Positions 1 through 9,231 of a stretch of 56,187 nt of DNA are shown in pieces. The stretch lies in assembly GCA_015233515.1 (NCBI GenBank), contig JADFXS010000002.1, positions 1 through 56,187 on the forward strand, given 5' to 3'. The position numbers and the translations under genes are program-made. Origin of the DNA: Deltaproteobacteria bacterium. Lineage in GTDB: Bacteria > Desulfobacterota > Desulfarculia > Adiutricales > JAGVGV01. Below the pieces are notes generated by a model. It did no database searches. It saw nothing but the letters and a program-made list of their open reading frames with translations, and had not been told where the DNA came from. Position 1 is the first letter of the stretch. Each line of letters opens with the position of its first letter.

Positions 1-118
1 ATCTTTGTGTCTCCACGGCTTGCGCGGCCGGCACCCACGCCATCGGTCAAGCGGCGGAGTAATGGGTGCGGCGTTGCCGCCCTCTAGTCCTGGAAAGTCT
101 TCTTTTAGGAACAGCCAT
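1..118 (-). pseudogene. rpmF: 5' end of ribosomal protein L32 gene, apparently frame-disrupted
   Basis: Reading leftward from ATG 118-116 gives a protein starting MAVPKRRLSRTRGRQRRTHY, the unmistakable N-terminus of L32, a 50S subunit protein. An AGGTG ribosome binding site lies just upstream (about 124-128). The reading stops at TGA (49-47) after 23 codons, whereas L32 is normally about 55-65 residues with a zinc-ribbon or related C-terminal half. A shifted frame after codon 19 shows a Cys and a K-P-x-R-x-H run that could be a decayed or shifted zinc-ribbon half, but the window ends there. The yceD-rpmF order is classic, so the assignment of the start is firm. Whether the stop is a real mutation or a sequencing/assembly indel cannot be decided. 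Confidence 0.6.
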
Positions 119-271
119 GGTTTCACCTCGATTAACCCGGATTATTCCGGATATGAAACGTTATCTATATTTAATTTTCCACACTGCCGGTCAGGCTGAA
201 GCTATTTTGAAGCAGCCGCAGCGGATCCCGAATTCCCAATGGTCGGGCCGAGCCGTTTTTCCGTAGTGGAT

Positions 272-820
272 TTACCGGCCGGGATTCTTGTCCAGCAAGT
301 TTTTTAAAACCGCCAGACCCGGATGGCCAGAATCCGGTTGGCACCGGCAAGGACCGGCATTCAGGTTTTCACCACACCGGGGGCAAAGCCCCGGGCACTC
401 TTCATGACACAAGGCCCGAATAGGCAAGCCGAGTAATAAGTGCTCGGCCAGCATCGGCCATAAATCTATTTCCTCGCCGGTGAAGAACTCTTCGGAATCG
501 TCGCCCGAGTCTTCATCCACCTCGCCGGGTCCCTTGGACCGAGGCGTATAAACAACCAGTATTTCCTCGGAGATCGGAAGATCAATTTCAATCAGGCAAC
601 GAGCGCATTCGGATTTGATCATGGCTCCGATTTTGCCGGTCACCACCACACGGTCTCCGGATGGTTCCACCAAAACACGACCGACCAACGGACCATCCAG
701 GGCGATAGTATCACCGGTCGTCTCGGTCAGCAATTGTTCGGCGGTTTCCGCCGGTAAATCTATGAACAGTTCCGCGCCTTCGGGTGGAAGGTCGGTCACT
801 TTTATCTTATATAAATTCAT
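272..820 (-). CDS. yceD: YceD/DUF177 family protein
   Basis: A 182-residue protein from ATG 820 (MNLYKIKVTDLPPEG); a longer reading to 940 has no support. The middle carries the family signature around C-A-R-C-L (an 'SECARCL' run), followed by an acidic stretch (DEDSGDDSEEFF) and a Cys-rich C-terminal segment with CHEECPGLCPRCG, a probable metal site. YceD proteins are linked to 23S rRNA accumulation and nearly always precede rpmF, as here with the L32 start 153 bases downstream. The Cys-rich ending is typical of the longer bacterial versions of DUF177. The family is confidently recognised; the exact biochemical role is not settled in the family. Confidence 0.85.
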   Translation of the reverse strand: MNLYKIKVTDLPPEGAELFIDLPAETAEQLLTETTGDTIALDGPLVGRVLVEPSGDRVVVTGKIGAMIKSECARCLIEIDLPISEEILVVYTPRSKGPGEVDEDSGDDSEEFFTGEEIDLWPMLAEHLLLGLPIRALCHEECPGLCPRCGENLNAGPCRCQPDSGHPGLAVLKNLLDKNPGR

Positions 821-1053
821 CTTCAGCCTATCTTCATCGATCAAGGGGGCCGATGACTCCGCAATTAGCCACCTTCGATTAACAAGGCGTTTTCGCGGCT
901 GATTCGCATGTCGGGTTCCATTATATCCAGCCGCCGACATCGCCGTCTTCGAATACCCGGTCTGATTTTCGGACCCGGTTTCGAGAAATTGTATAATTTG
1001 ATGAAAATGGCCTTGCTTGTCAAGCAGAAAGGTTATTTGTGAAAGGTATTACA

Positions 1054-1779
1054 TTATCCATCTATCTTTTCAATAGCGGACAACAACTTGAGGCCCTCTT
1101 GCAAGTCTGGATTGATTTGCAGAGCTTGACATAAATATTGCCCGGCATTTTTTATGTCGCCTTTTTCGAAATAAGCCCGCGCGGCGTTAAAAAACAGGTT
1201 TTCGTCGTCTTGGCTTATGGTCAAAGCTTTGAGATAATAGGTAATGGCCTGGTCGTACAGTTTAAGCCGCCGCAGTTCGATGCCTAGTTCATTGAAAACG
1301 TGTTTGTGTTCTTCCTCGAAAATAGCCTCGATCCGGCTCAGTTTTTCAAACGATTCCTTGGCTTTTTCCGTTTCTCCGGTCGCCAGGTAGACCTTACCCA
1401 TACCAAAATTAGCCCGGACGTTTTCCACGTCCAATTTTAAAGCCTTGGTGTATTCGAATTCAGCGCTGTAATATTCTTTTCGCCGGAAATGGGCCTCGGC
1501 CTGCACCACGGCCTTGTCCACCCTGGGATCTTTTTGTTTTTGTTTTTCGGCTAGATAATTCGGCTTGAAGGTACATCGCCTCAGAAATTCCCGGACTTCG
1601 ATTTTTTCAAAAATAGCCATCGGTTGATCAAACATGTCCAAAGGCTGAACCTGGACCGTATTTTTATCCAGGCTGGCAGCCAGGTAATAATTTTTCATTT
1701 CATGCTTTCTGGTCGTAGCGCCGGTGCCGATGGTCTGCACCACGACTTCCTCGTATACTCCGGGTTCAATCAAAGGCAT
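1054..1779 (-). CDS. Tetratricopeptide-repeat protein
   Basis: A 241-residue soluble protein with no signal peptide. Residues 1-75 form a non-TPR head. From about residue 85 to the end run four or more TPR units, seen as repeated A-x3-F/Y...G...A patterns such as AEAHFRRKEYYSAEFEYTKAL and ARAYFEKGDIKNAGQYLCQAL. TPRs mediate protein-protein contacts, so this is probably a scaffold. The start is supported by AAGGGAG seven bases before the ATG. It is separated from yceD by over 200 bases and need not be in the same operon. The head resembles small PilZ-like or regulatory heads in delta-proteobacterial TPR proteins, but I cannot name it. Confidence 0.75.
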   Translation of the reverse strand: MPLIEPGVYEEVVVQTIGTGATTRKHEMKNYYLAASLDKNTVQVQPLDMFDQPMAIFEKIEVREFLRRCTFKPNYLAEKQKQKDPRVDKAVVQAEAHFRRKEYYSAEFEYTKALKLDVENVRANFGMGKVYLATGETEKAKESFEKLSRIEAIFEEEHKHVFNELGIELRRLKLYDQAITYYLKALTISQDDENLFFNAARAYFEKGDIKNAGQYLCQALQINPDLQEGLKLLSAIEKIDG

Positions 1780-1855
1780 GTTTCAACTCCCTTAAAGCGA
1801 TATACCCGGCAAAAAGCCGAATAATAGTTTACAAAACGGTATTTAGGTCAACTTG

Positions 1856-2917
1856 TCAATACGGTGGCAGCAATCTCCGGAAACCGTGAGTTAACACCAC
1901 CATCAAAAAAAACAAATTTCGAGGCCAAACGCCCCACCAGGGGTAAGGAGGCCCCGGATTCGCCACCTCGGTCTCCACAGCTTGAGCCAGAGCAGGCCCC
2001 ATCTGTTCGAACCACGAGATAGTCTTGGGCCAAAGCCACAAGTTGGAGAAATATTCGGACGGCAGACCGGCGCGCCCCACAGCGGCGCCGATAATACCCC
2101 CCAAGATGGCCGCCGTGGTGTCGGCATCCCCGCCGCAACGAATAATAGACGCGATCGCGGTTCGAAAGTCTCCAGGGTGTCTCAACCAGGCTTGTATCAC
2201 CACCGGGACGGTGTGAAACATGTACCCCGTTACGCCTCGTTCCAACCCTAAATCAGCGGCAAAGTCGGCGGTGGATTGTCCGGAAGCGGCGCTGTCGGCC
2301 GCCTTACCTAAAAGGCCTGATAATTCATCCGCGTTGGGACCCAGGATAGTCGGGATAGTGTCAAGAAAATCCCGAGGCTCTTCGCGATGTTGCCCGGCTA
2401 AATAGGCGGCCCAGGCCACGGCCAGGGCGCCTTGTTCGGCCTTGGGGTCGGAATGGGTCAACCTGGTGGAAATACGGACCAAGTCTATAAGCCTCGATCG
2501 GTCGGCGCCGTATAAGACCCCCAAAAGAGGACTGCGCATGGCCGGGCCATTACCGGCCGAATAAACGCCGCTTCGGTTATAACCAAATCCGACCCACAGT
2601 TTCAGAATACTCCTGAGCGTGGCCCAACCGACACCGGCCGGCAGGCTCAACAGCCACCATCGCAGGCCGCGGGCCAAGTGCGCCGCGAATAGTTCTCTCC
2701 GGCCGCCGGAAACCGCTACGGCCTCGGCGACTAAACCGGCATGTTCCGTGTCGTCCGATATCATGCCTCGCCCAAAGAAAAAATGAAACCGCGTGAGATC
2801 GGGGAACATTGCGCTCTGTCGGCGACGGGACAGGCCTTCCATCGGCAGGCCCAAGGCATCTCCAAGGGCCGTCCCCAACAGGCAACCTACGATTGATTCG
2901 GAAAACTCGTGGTTCAT
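1856..2917 (-). CDS. ADP-ribosylglycohydrolase family protein (DraG-like)
   Basis: A 353-residue protein matching the ADP-ribosylglycohydrolase/ARH fold. The N-terminal G-T-A-L-G-D-A-L-G-L-P segment, the S-D-D-T-E metal motif (about residues 54-58) and the C-terminal G-G-D-A-D-T-T metal motif (about residue 262 on) are all intact, so the dinuclear magnesium/manganese site should be functional. Family members remove ADP-ribose from arginine or other acceptors (DraG reactivates nitrogenase reductase). No nif or draT gene is nearby, so the substrate is unknown. GAGGAATT before the ATG supports the start. Confidence 0.85.
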   Translation of the reverse strand: MNHEFSESIVGCLLGTALGDALGLPMEGLSRRRQSAMFPDLTRFHFFFGRGMISDDTEHAGLVAEAVAVSGGRRELFAAHLARGLRWWLLSLPAGVGWATLRSILKLWVGFGYNRSGVYSAGNGPAMRSPLLGVLYGADRSRLIDLVRISTRLTHSDPKAEQGALAVAWAAYLAGQHREEPRDFLDTIPTILGPNADELSGLLGKAADSAASGQSTADFAADLGLERGVTGYMFHTVPVVIQAWLRHPGDFRTAIASIIRCGGDADTTAAILGGIIGAAVGRAGLPSEYFSNLWLWPKTISWFEQMGPALAQAVETEVANPGPPYPWWGVWPRNLFFLMVVLTHGFRRLLPPY

Positions 2918-3453
2918 AATTCCTCAGTCTCGAAGGCGTGTAGTCTATAGCCCCGACCGGCCATGAAGGCTGACCTTATCCTTTCTCACGACCGGAAGGC
3001 AACAGGTAGTTATAGCGGTAATTCATTACCTTTGAGCGATAAGACACTTAAATCCCGGCAGCCGCGCTCCCCATGGGCCGCTCATAGTCGACTACCTCAT
3101 GATTATTATCGTGGAAGTGCGCTCCACGCCCTATCCGCGATTCGATAGTGGATTCAGGTTCGGCAGCCCGCTTGACAACGATGGACCGCTGATGATAATT
3201 CTCTGCAGCGGTTAATAAAATATGAGTTTACCTATATAAGACCCCCGGCGCAAGGGCCCCAGCTGAACCCTGATTCACTACTTGCGGGCATCGAGGCACG
3301 TAACTCCTGGCTGAAATGGTCGGACAGGAACTTATTTTTCGCATCAACCCGCTTGAAATCGGGATTATGGTTTGCACCGACAACAAAATTATTATTATAT
3401 AAAAGTCAAAGGACGACCCTACGCGCCGCCCATTTTGGGCCGAGAGGTATGGC
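2918..3453. other. Intergenic region between divergent genes
   Basis: About 535 bases between the leftward ADP-ribosylglycohydrolase and the rightward acidic-protein gene. It must hold promoters for both directions. I could not find a convincing -35/-10 pair with good spacing; the last 60 bases before 3454 are AT-rich (attattatataaaagtc). No RNA gene or repeat was recognised. Confidence 0.4.
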
Positions 3454-4194
3454 ATGGCAAAAATTGATGAACTGGAAGTGACTGGTATCCTGGACCCGGA
3501 CCTTAAAAACAAATCCTTGACCTTAACCGAGGAGGATATCGACTTCGAATTGGAGGAGGCCTTGAGCGAGATCGGCAGTATAAAAAATCCTAAAAAGAAG
3601 ACCAGCGACGCTTGGGAAAACAACAACATAAAAATCCCACCTAAAAAAATAGACGCTATAGATGACGATATTTTGGACCTAAACGGCATGGAAATGGAAA
3701 TTGACGAAAACCTGGCGGAACAAGAGGGGGATGATATCGATTTTGTTTTCAGCCTGGATGACGAGATCGGTGAAGACATTAATAAGGAAAAGGAAAACGA
3801 AGACATGGTCTCCTCCCTGGCCGCGCCTCAACCTGATGAAATCGAAGAAGATATCGATTTTGAGTTGGAAGAGGTCGTGGAACTTGCGGAGCCGGCCTCT
3901 TTGAAAACCGATGTGAACCTTGAAGATCAACATCCTGTTTTGACTGTGGATATGGAGGAATTCCCCACCGGCGCCATACCGGTGACCACGAGCGGGACCG
4001 GTTCGATCGATATGCCTCAACCCCAGGTTGCGCCCCAGCCCTTTCCGCTCGACACCGCCAAACTGGAAGAATTGATCGTGCAAACGGTCCGGGAAACCGT
4101 CAGTCAAGCCCTGCAAAAAATGCTGCCCGGCTTGCTGGAAGAAATCTTGTCCAAGGAATTGGAAAAATTAAGGATGGAATTGGAAGAAATCTGA
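3454..4194 (+). CDS. Acidic low-complexity protein upstream of CheA-like gene
   Basis: A 246-residue, very acidic protein of unknown function with no membrane segment. The motif EEDIDFELEE occurs twice (about residues 26-35 and 129-138), with a further related DDIDFVFSLDDE in between, so the body is built of short acidic repeats separated by linkers. The last 50 residues (from LDTAKLEELIVQTVRETV) form a predicted amphipathic coiled coil ending KELEKLRMELEEI. That type of tail is common at the C-terminus of delta-proteobacterial regulators. It ends about 70 bases before the CheA-like gene in the same direction, so the two are probably co-transcribed. The repeats may act as peptide ligands for a partner; this is inference. 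Confidence 0.7.
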   Translation: MAKIDELEVTGILDPDLKNKSLTLTEEDIDFELEEALSEIGSIKNPKKKTSDAWENNNIKIPPKKIDAIDDDILDLNGMEMEIDENLAEQEGDDIDFVFSLDDEIGEDINKEKENEDMVSSLAAPQPDEIEEDIDFELEEVVELAEPASLKTDVNLEDQHPVLTVDMEEFPTGAIPVTTSGTGSIDMPQPQVAPQPFPLDTAKLEELIVQTVRETVSQALQKMLPGLLEEILSKELEKLRMELEEI

Positions 4195-4263
4195 GCATAA
4201 AAGGGGTTATTGCCAAACTGTCCTTTTGGCCGGGCTTTAACGGGTCAGGGCGAAGAACATCGC

Positions 4264-6330
4264 ATGTTGAACAAGGAAATACTGGAAATTTTTTTGTGTG
4301 AAGCCCGTGAACTGATCCAATCCATGGAAACGGGACTTCTGACCCTGGAAACTCAACCCGATGACCGGGACATCATCAATGCCGTTTTTCGCGCCGTCCA
4401 TACGCTGAAAGGCAACACGGCCTTTCTCGGAGGAATGGATCGGCTGGTAGGCTTTTTCCATGCGCAAGAAAACTTATTAGACCTGATTCGCAAAGGAACC
4501 AGGCGACTTACGCCGCCGATGATCTCCCTCCTCCTGACTTCCGTGGATATACTTAAAGACAGCTTCCGTAACCTGGCGTCAGAAAAACCTTGGTATGACG
4601 GTTCTGTTTCCGAAATAATCGAAAAACTCTCCGACCAATTCAAACTCAGTGAAGCTGATTCGGCGTCTCCCATCGGTGTTCATCCCGGCATGGCTCACGA
4701 GAGCTTCAAGGACCACAAACCGGAAATCCGCTCCGGACACGAAACCATCCGCGTCAATATCCATCTAATCGATCGTTTGATAAACCTGGCCGGCGAACTG
4801 GTGTTGAATCGAAACCGCATCCGCCTCCTCCTGCAAGACCAAGCGGAAAAAATCCCCGGCTTGGCCCTTTTGCTGCAGCATGTCAACCATATCACTTCCG
4901 GCCTTCAAGAGCGGATTTTGAAAATGCGCCTACAGCCACTGGATAATGTCCTGAATAAACTGCCCCGGATAGTCAGGGACTTGTCGGTTCAAAACGAAAA
5001 AGCCATTGAATTGACCATTACCGGCGGCGATGTAGTGATGGATAAATCAATTTTAGATAATCTTTCCGGACCATTGACCGCTCTGATCGGTTTTTGCGTG
5101 ACCGGAGGGATCGAAAATCCGGAGACGAGAGTAAAGCTTGGCAAACCCGCGGCAGGGCGGATTTCAGTGCAGGCTATTCATGAGCAAGGCCGAGTCCTTT
5201 TACGGATCACCGATGACGGCCAGGGGCTCGATCCGGAAAAGGTGATCCAAAGAACATTTTCACCCGCTCTAAATAGCCGTGAATCGACAACAAACCAGGG
5301 ACCGAACGAGGTTAAACTCCTGGTCGAGGAACTCGGCGGCAGTTTTCAATATGAAAACATCCCGCTACGAGGCGCGACCTTCAGTTTGAGCCTGCCGCTG
5401 ACTTTGGCCATTATTTCCGCCTTGATTATTCGCGCCGGCGGACAAACTTTTGCCATACCACAACAGGATATAATGGAGACGGTCTGTATCCCCGGCGGGG
5501 AAGGCGAGGGCCGGGTGGAAAAAATTGGACGATCTCCGGTTATGAGACTGCGAAATCGATTACTGCCCCTGGTGAACTTGACCGGTTTGCTTGCTTTCGG
5601 CGGCAAACCCGGCCGGGACGATCAAACGGACGTCAATATAGTCGTCCTGCGGTGCGGACCGAACCGATACGGCTTGATCGTCGACAGGATCATGGATATC
5701 GAGGAAATCGTGGTCAAGCCCCTGTCCCGCCATTTCGCCGGAAATCGACTTTTCAGCGGCGCCGCGATCATGGGCGACGGAAGTGTAGCCCTGATCCTCA
5801 ATTCCGCCGGGTTGACCGGCTTGGCGAAATTGAACTTCCTCGAAATGGCCGTTGAAGACCAGGATAGCCACGAAAATGATTCCTTGGCCGCAAGAAAACC
5901 TTTTGTTCAACGTCAAACCATTTTACTGTTCAATCATGCTCGGGATGAATTATTCGCTGTACCGCTTTCCAGTATCCTGCGCTTGGAAGTGGCCGATTTC
6001 CGGGCGGTCGAGCGTTTCGGCGGCCGGGAGTGTCTTCCTTACCGCGGCGCAAGCCTACCCCTGATCCGCCTCAATAATCACCTGCCCGTGGGTCCGCTTA
6101 CCCAGAGCGAAAAGCAGTTTTTCACCATCATACCTCGAACCGAAGGCGCCCCGGTGGGCATCATGGCCTCCCGGTTAGTCGATATCTTGGATGCCGAGAT
6201 CGACGAGATGGATAATCCGTTTTCCTGGCTCGGGATCAAAGGTTCGGCCATCGTGGATGACCGGTTGGTCTTGCTTTTGGATTTACCGGAGTTAATTCAT
6301 TTGTGGGAACAAAGCCCCCGGCCGGATTGA
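4264..6330 (+). CDS. CheA-like protein with two CheW domains and a degenerate kinase core
   Basis: A 688-residue protein from ATG 4264; an upstream TTG at 4210 adds a doubtful extension. Domains in order: Hpt (1-110) with phospho-acceptor His46 in AVHTLKGN; helical dimerisation segment (about 165-240, with LINLAGELVLNRNR); HATPase-like segment (about 250-390); CheW domain (about 395-530); second CheW domain (about 550-685). The HATPase segment has lost key residues. The N box, normally H-L-x-R-N-A-x-D-H-G, reads ALIGFCVTGG without the Asn, and the G2 box (G-R-G-V-G) reads NQGPNE. The G1 motif DDGQGLD is kept. It is probably a scaffold or phosphotransfer protein rather than an active kinase. 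No cheY, cheB or cheR is adjacent. Confidence 0.85.
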   Translation: MLNKEILEIFLCEARELIQSMETGLLTLETQPDDRDIINAVFRAVHTLKGNTAFLGGMDRLVGFFHAQENLLDLIRKGTRRLTPPMISLLLTSVDILKDSFRNLASEKPWYDGSVSEIIEKLSDQFKLSEADSASPIGVHPGMAHESFKDHKPEIRSGHETIRVNIHLIDRLINLAGELVLNRNRIRLLLQDQAEKIPGLALLLQHVNHITSGLQERILKMRLQPLDNVLNKLPRIVRDLSVQNEKAIELTITGGDVVMDKSILDNLSGPLTALIGFCVTGGIENPETRVKLGKPAAGRISVQAIHEQGRVLLRITDDGQGLDPEKVIQRTFSPALNSRESTTNQGPNEVKLLVEELGGSFQYENIPLRGATFSLSLPLTLAIISALIIRAGGQTFAIPQQDIMETVCIPGGEGEGRVEKIGRSPVMRLRNRLLPLVNLTGLLAFGGKPGRDDQTDVNIVVLRCGPNRYGLIVDRIMDIEEIVVKPLSRHFAGNRLFSGAAIMGDGSVALILNSAGLTGLAKLNFLEMAVEDQDSHENDSLAARKPFVQRQTILLFNHARDELFAVPLSSILRLEVADFRAVERFGGRECLPYRGASLPLIRLNNHLPVGPLTQSEKQFFTIIPRTEGAPVGIMASRLVDILDAEIDEMDNPFSWLGIKGSAIVDDRLVLLLDLPELIHLWEQSPRPD

Positions 6331-6696
6331 ATATGGGGGCGAACGTCAACCCCGCGGTTTGTCGTGGGTTAGCGAGCAAAACATCAAAAATTCTCATTCA
6401 TTACCTGTCGAAGCTTCCCCGCGGATCGCGGCGGAGGAACCTCGGTAGGCAGGCGTTAGCTCTCTAGCTTGCCTCGAAAAATATTCTCTCCGGTATACCG
6501 ATGCTCGAAAGTTTTTCGGAATGATGCGGTCAAAATCTCGGCTCATTCGCGAACACCCCGGTCGGTCATTTCGACCGAAGGGAGAAATCTCATTGTGATT
6601 TGGTAGTGTTGGAGATTTCTCGTCGCGGCCTGTGGCCGCTCCTCGAAATGACAATGACACTTCAAAACGAAGAAACTTTCGAGAACCGCTATAAGC
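6331..6696. other. Intergenic region between convergent genes, with repeat
   Basis: Separates the ends of the CheA-like gene (plus) and phoU (minus). It contains a dispersed inverted repeat (listed separately). No gene is supported; the small reading frame here is the familiar artefact of translating such repeats. Confidence 0.5.
6565..6652. repeat. Dispersed inverted repeat
   Basis: Outer arms gtcatttcga (6565-6574) and tcgaaatgac (6643-6652) are perfect inverted copies, and inner arms gagaaatctc (6582-6591) and gagatttctc (6612-6621) are another pair. A half-copy with the same gagaaatctc / gagatttctc / tcgaaatgac words lies at 27196-27263. This kind of short palindromic intergenic repeat is widespread in environmental bacteria and gives spurious reading frames. 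No terminal target duplication could be recognised. Confidence 0.65.
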
Positions 6697-7395
6697 TTAA
6701 AGTTCGCTTTCCGGTGTCTTTTTTATTTTTCGTATATGGCGGATATCTTGACCTTTGACCATAAAGACCACCATTTCCGCTAAATTAGTGGCATGGTCGC
6801 CTATCCGCTCCAGAGCCTTGGCGATCTGCGTGATCATCAGGGCGCGCGGGATGGTCGCCGGGTCGGACAGCATATAGGTCAGCAATTCCCGTTGAATCTG
6901 ATTGTAAAATTCGTCCAATTGAAGGTCGTCATCGCAGATTTTTTGTGCTTGCTCGACATCACCTTGAACAAAGGCGTCCAAGGCTTCCTTGATCATGGTG
7001 GTGGTCAACTCGGCCATATGCGGCAGATCGATATAGGGTTTGAGAGGCGGTTCGGCGTTCAAAGCCAAGGCTCGTTTGGCGATACTGGAACTGGCGTCGC
7101 CGATGCGCTCCAAATCAGTGACGATCTTCATGGCCGTGGTGATGAAACGAAGGTCCCTGGCCACCGGTTGCTGCCTGGCCAGAACCCGAAGGCACATTTC
7201 GTCAATAGCGATTTCCAGGGCATCGATTTCCGGATCGGTGGCAATGACTTCCTCGGCCAGACTGGATTCCCGGTTGACCAAGCCTTTCATGGCCAAATGG
7301 ATCATCAGCTCGACCTTGCCGCCCATTTCCAGCAACTTCTGCCGAATGGCCGTCAGCTCGGCGGCAAACTGCTTGCTCAAAAGTTTTTCCGTCAT
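6697..7395 (-). CDS. phoU: Phosphate signalling protein PhoU
   Basis: A 232-residue all-helical protein of normal PhoU length. It carries the two metal-binding E/D-rich repeats typical of the family: one around EVIATDPEIDALEIAIDEMCL with ITTAMKIVTDLERIGD, and one around DDDLQLDEFYNQIQ with IAKALERIGDHATNLAE. PhoU represses PhoR under phosphate sufficiency through the Pst transporter. It lies 66 bases downstream of phoR on the same strand, so phoB-phoR-phoU is likely one operon. The pst genes are not in the window. GAGGGAATT precedes the ATG. Confidence 0.93.
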   Translation of the reverse strand: MTEKLLSKQFAAELTAIRQKLLEMGGKVELMIHLAMKGLVNRESSLAEEVIATDPEIDALEIAIDEMCLRVLARQQPVARDLRFITTAMKIVTDLERIGDASSSIAKRALALNAEPPLKPYIDLPHMAELTTTMIKEALDAFVQGDVEQAQKICDDDLQLDEFYNQIQRELLTYMLSDPATIPRALMITQIAKALERIGDHATNLAEMVVFMVKGQDIRHIRKIKKTPESEL

Positions 7396-7461
7396 AATTC
7401 CCTCGGTCGGTGATGATTAATTATATAAGGGCGAAAATTTCTCTTGTCACTAAAAAAATCC

Positions 7462-9231
7462 TCAGGTCGTTTTCAGAGTGAAAGAAAAAGTGGAACCTCG
7501 GCCCGGGGTACTAGTCACCGAGACGTTTCCACCATGAAGTTGAACCAAATGTTTGACAATGGCCAGGCCAAGACCGGTTCCGCCGCTCTCCCGGTTGCGA
7601 TCCGGATCGACCCTATAAAATCGTTCGAACAACCGATTCAAGGCTCTGGGGGGGATACCCGGTCCGGTATCTTGCACGCTGACGATAATATCTTCTTTCT
7701 CCGTTGTTGCTCCTATCGTCACTTGGCCGCCCGCCGGAGAATATTTGATGGCATTGTCCACAAGATTGATGAGAATTTGCACCAGCCGGCCGGCTTCGGC
7801 CATGACCGGGGGCAATTCCGCGGTTTCCGGCCATTTCAGCGCAATATTTTTTTCTTCGGCCTTGGTGCCTAAAAGAGCATTGACTTGAGGGAATATTTCC
7901 GCCAGGGCCACCGGCGCCAGATTCAAGGTCAGGGCGCCGGATTCAAGTTCCGAGAGAGTCAGCAGTCCGCTGATCAGAAGGGTCAGGTGCTGGGCGTGTT
8001 TATATATTATGGATGTAAACCGCTTGGCCGCCTCGAGGTCCGTGTCCAATACTCCGTTCAGCAACGTTTCGGCGTACCCCGCGATTACCGTCACCGGAGT
8101 CCTCAGTTCGTGTGAGATATTGGCCACAAAGTCCCGGCGAATATTTTCCAATTTTTTCAAATAACTGATGTCATGAAAGACCGCCACGACCCCATAAACC
8201 GACTCTTGGTCCACCAAAGGCGCCCAATGAGTCAACAGGGTTCGCACCTGGCCTTCGATGATGGTTATTTCCCGAACCTGCTCTTCCCGGCTGGCGATGA
8301 CCCGGGAAAGGGTTTCGTTCATGGCCGGATAGCGAGTGACTTCGATGAGGGGGCGTCCGATCATTTCGAGTTCCGTAGGGAACATCTTCAAAAAAGCCGG
8401 GTTGATCATGGTCAAACGACCTTGACTGTCGGTGACCATGAGTCCTTCACTCAAGCTGCGGACAATAGTGTCCAGGTTTCTTTTTTCACTGGTCAGTTGT
8501 CCGACCAGTTCGGACAGGCGGGAACTCATCTCGTTGATAACCAACGCCAATTCCCCCAGTTCATCCCGCCGGCCGACCGGCAGACGTCTTGAAAAGTCGC
8601 CGTGACCTATTTTTACCGCGAGCGCCGAGAACTGGCGGAGCAATCTTACGATGACGTGAGAAAACACCAGGCTCAAGATCACGGCCAGAAACGCCGCCGC
8701 GCCCAGGGCTTTGAACAAAATGGCATTGGCTTCGCCTTTGGCTTGCTCCAGGGTATGGAGCGGCAGGGCCAGACGGACGAAACCGGCTTCCGGCCGGCCT
8801 CGATTGAAAGGAACGGCCACGTACAGCATGTTGTTCATCAGCGTCGACGAATACCTCAGGGCGCTGCCGGCGCTTTCCTTTTGGGCGGCCTGAATTTCCG
8901 GTCTAGTCAAATGGTTTTCCAGATTTTTGAGCTCTTCCCGTCCGACATCCGAATCGCCGATCACCTGACCGGTCGCAGTCATGATGGTGACCCTGGATTT
9001 GGTTCGGCTCGCCGTTTCCTGAGCCAAGGTCGGTGCGGACGTAACCAGATTCAAGCCGGATTTTTCCAGGAGCAAGGCCGTCAGTCCGGCTTCATTCAGG
9101 AGATTATCGCGGGTTTCCTTCAGCAAATAGTCGCCCAAGGTCTGGTGGAGTTGCCAGGCCATCAAACTCCCGGCGACCAGCAAAATGAGCAAATATGAAC
9201 CCAGCAGTTTCCATCGTATAGTCTGATTCAT
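7462..9231 (-). CDS. phoR: Phosphate regulon-type sensor histidine kinase
   Basis: A 589-residue inner-membrane kinase. TM1 about 8-28, a periplasmic sensor of roughly 135 residues, TM2 about 168-190, HAMP (190-243), PAS (about 255-355), HisKA with phospho-acceptor His374 in ANISHELRTP, then HATPase with intact N box (LVDNAIKYS), G1 (DTGPGI) and G2 (GTGLGLA). This is the layout of Firmicutes/delta-proteobacterial PhoR. Its start codon overlaps the phoB stop by four bases, showing translational coupling. A periplasmic domain of this size suggests a signal beyond the Pst complex, but the ligand is unknown. Confidence 0.92.
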   Translation of the reverse strand: MNQTIRWKLLGSYLLILLVAGSLMAWQLHQTLGDYLLKETRDNLLNEAGLTALLLEKSGLNLVTSAPTLAQETASRTKSRVTIMTATGQVIGDSDVGREELKNLENHLTRPEIQAAQKESAGSALRYSSTLMNNMLYVAVPFNRGRPEAGFVRLALPLHTLEQAKGEANAILFKALGAAAFLAVILSLVFSHVIVRLLRQFSALAVKIGHGDFSRRLPVGRRDELGELALVINEMSSRLSELVGQLTSEKRNLDTIVRSLSEGLMVTDSQGRLTMINPAFLKMFPTELEMIGRPLIEVTRYPAMNETLSRVIASREEQVREITIIEGQVRTLLTHWAPLVDQESVYGVVAVFHDISYLKKLENIRRDFVANISHELRTPVTVIAGYAETLLNGVLDTDLEAAKRFTSIIYKHAQHLTLLISGLLTLSELESGALTLNLAPVALAEIFPQVNALLGTKAEEKNIALKWPETAELPPVMAEAGRLVQILINLVDNAIKYSPAGGQVTIGATTEKEDIIVSVQDTGPGIPPRALNRLFERFYRVDPDRNRESGGTGLGLAIVKHLVQLHGGNVSVTSTPGRGSTFSFTLKTT

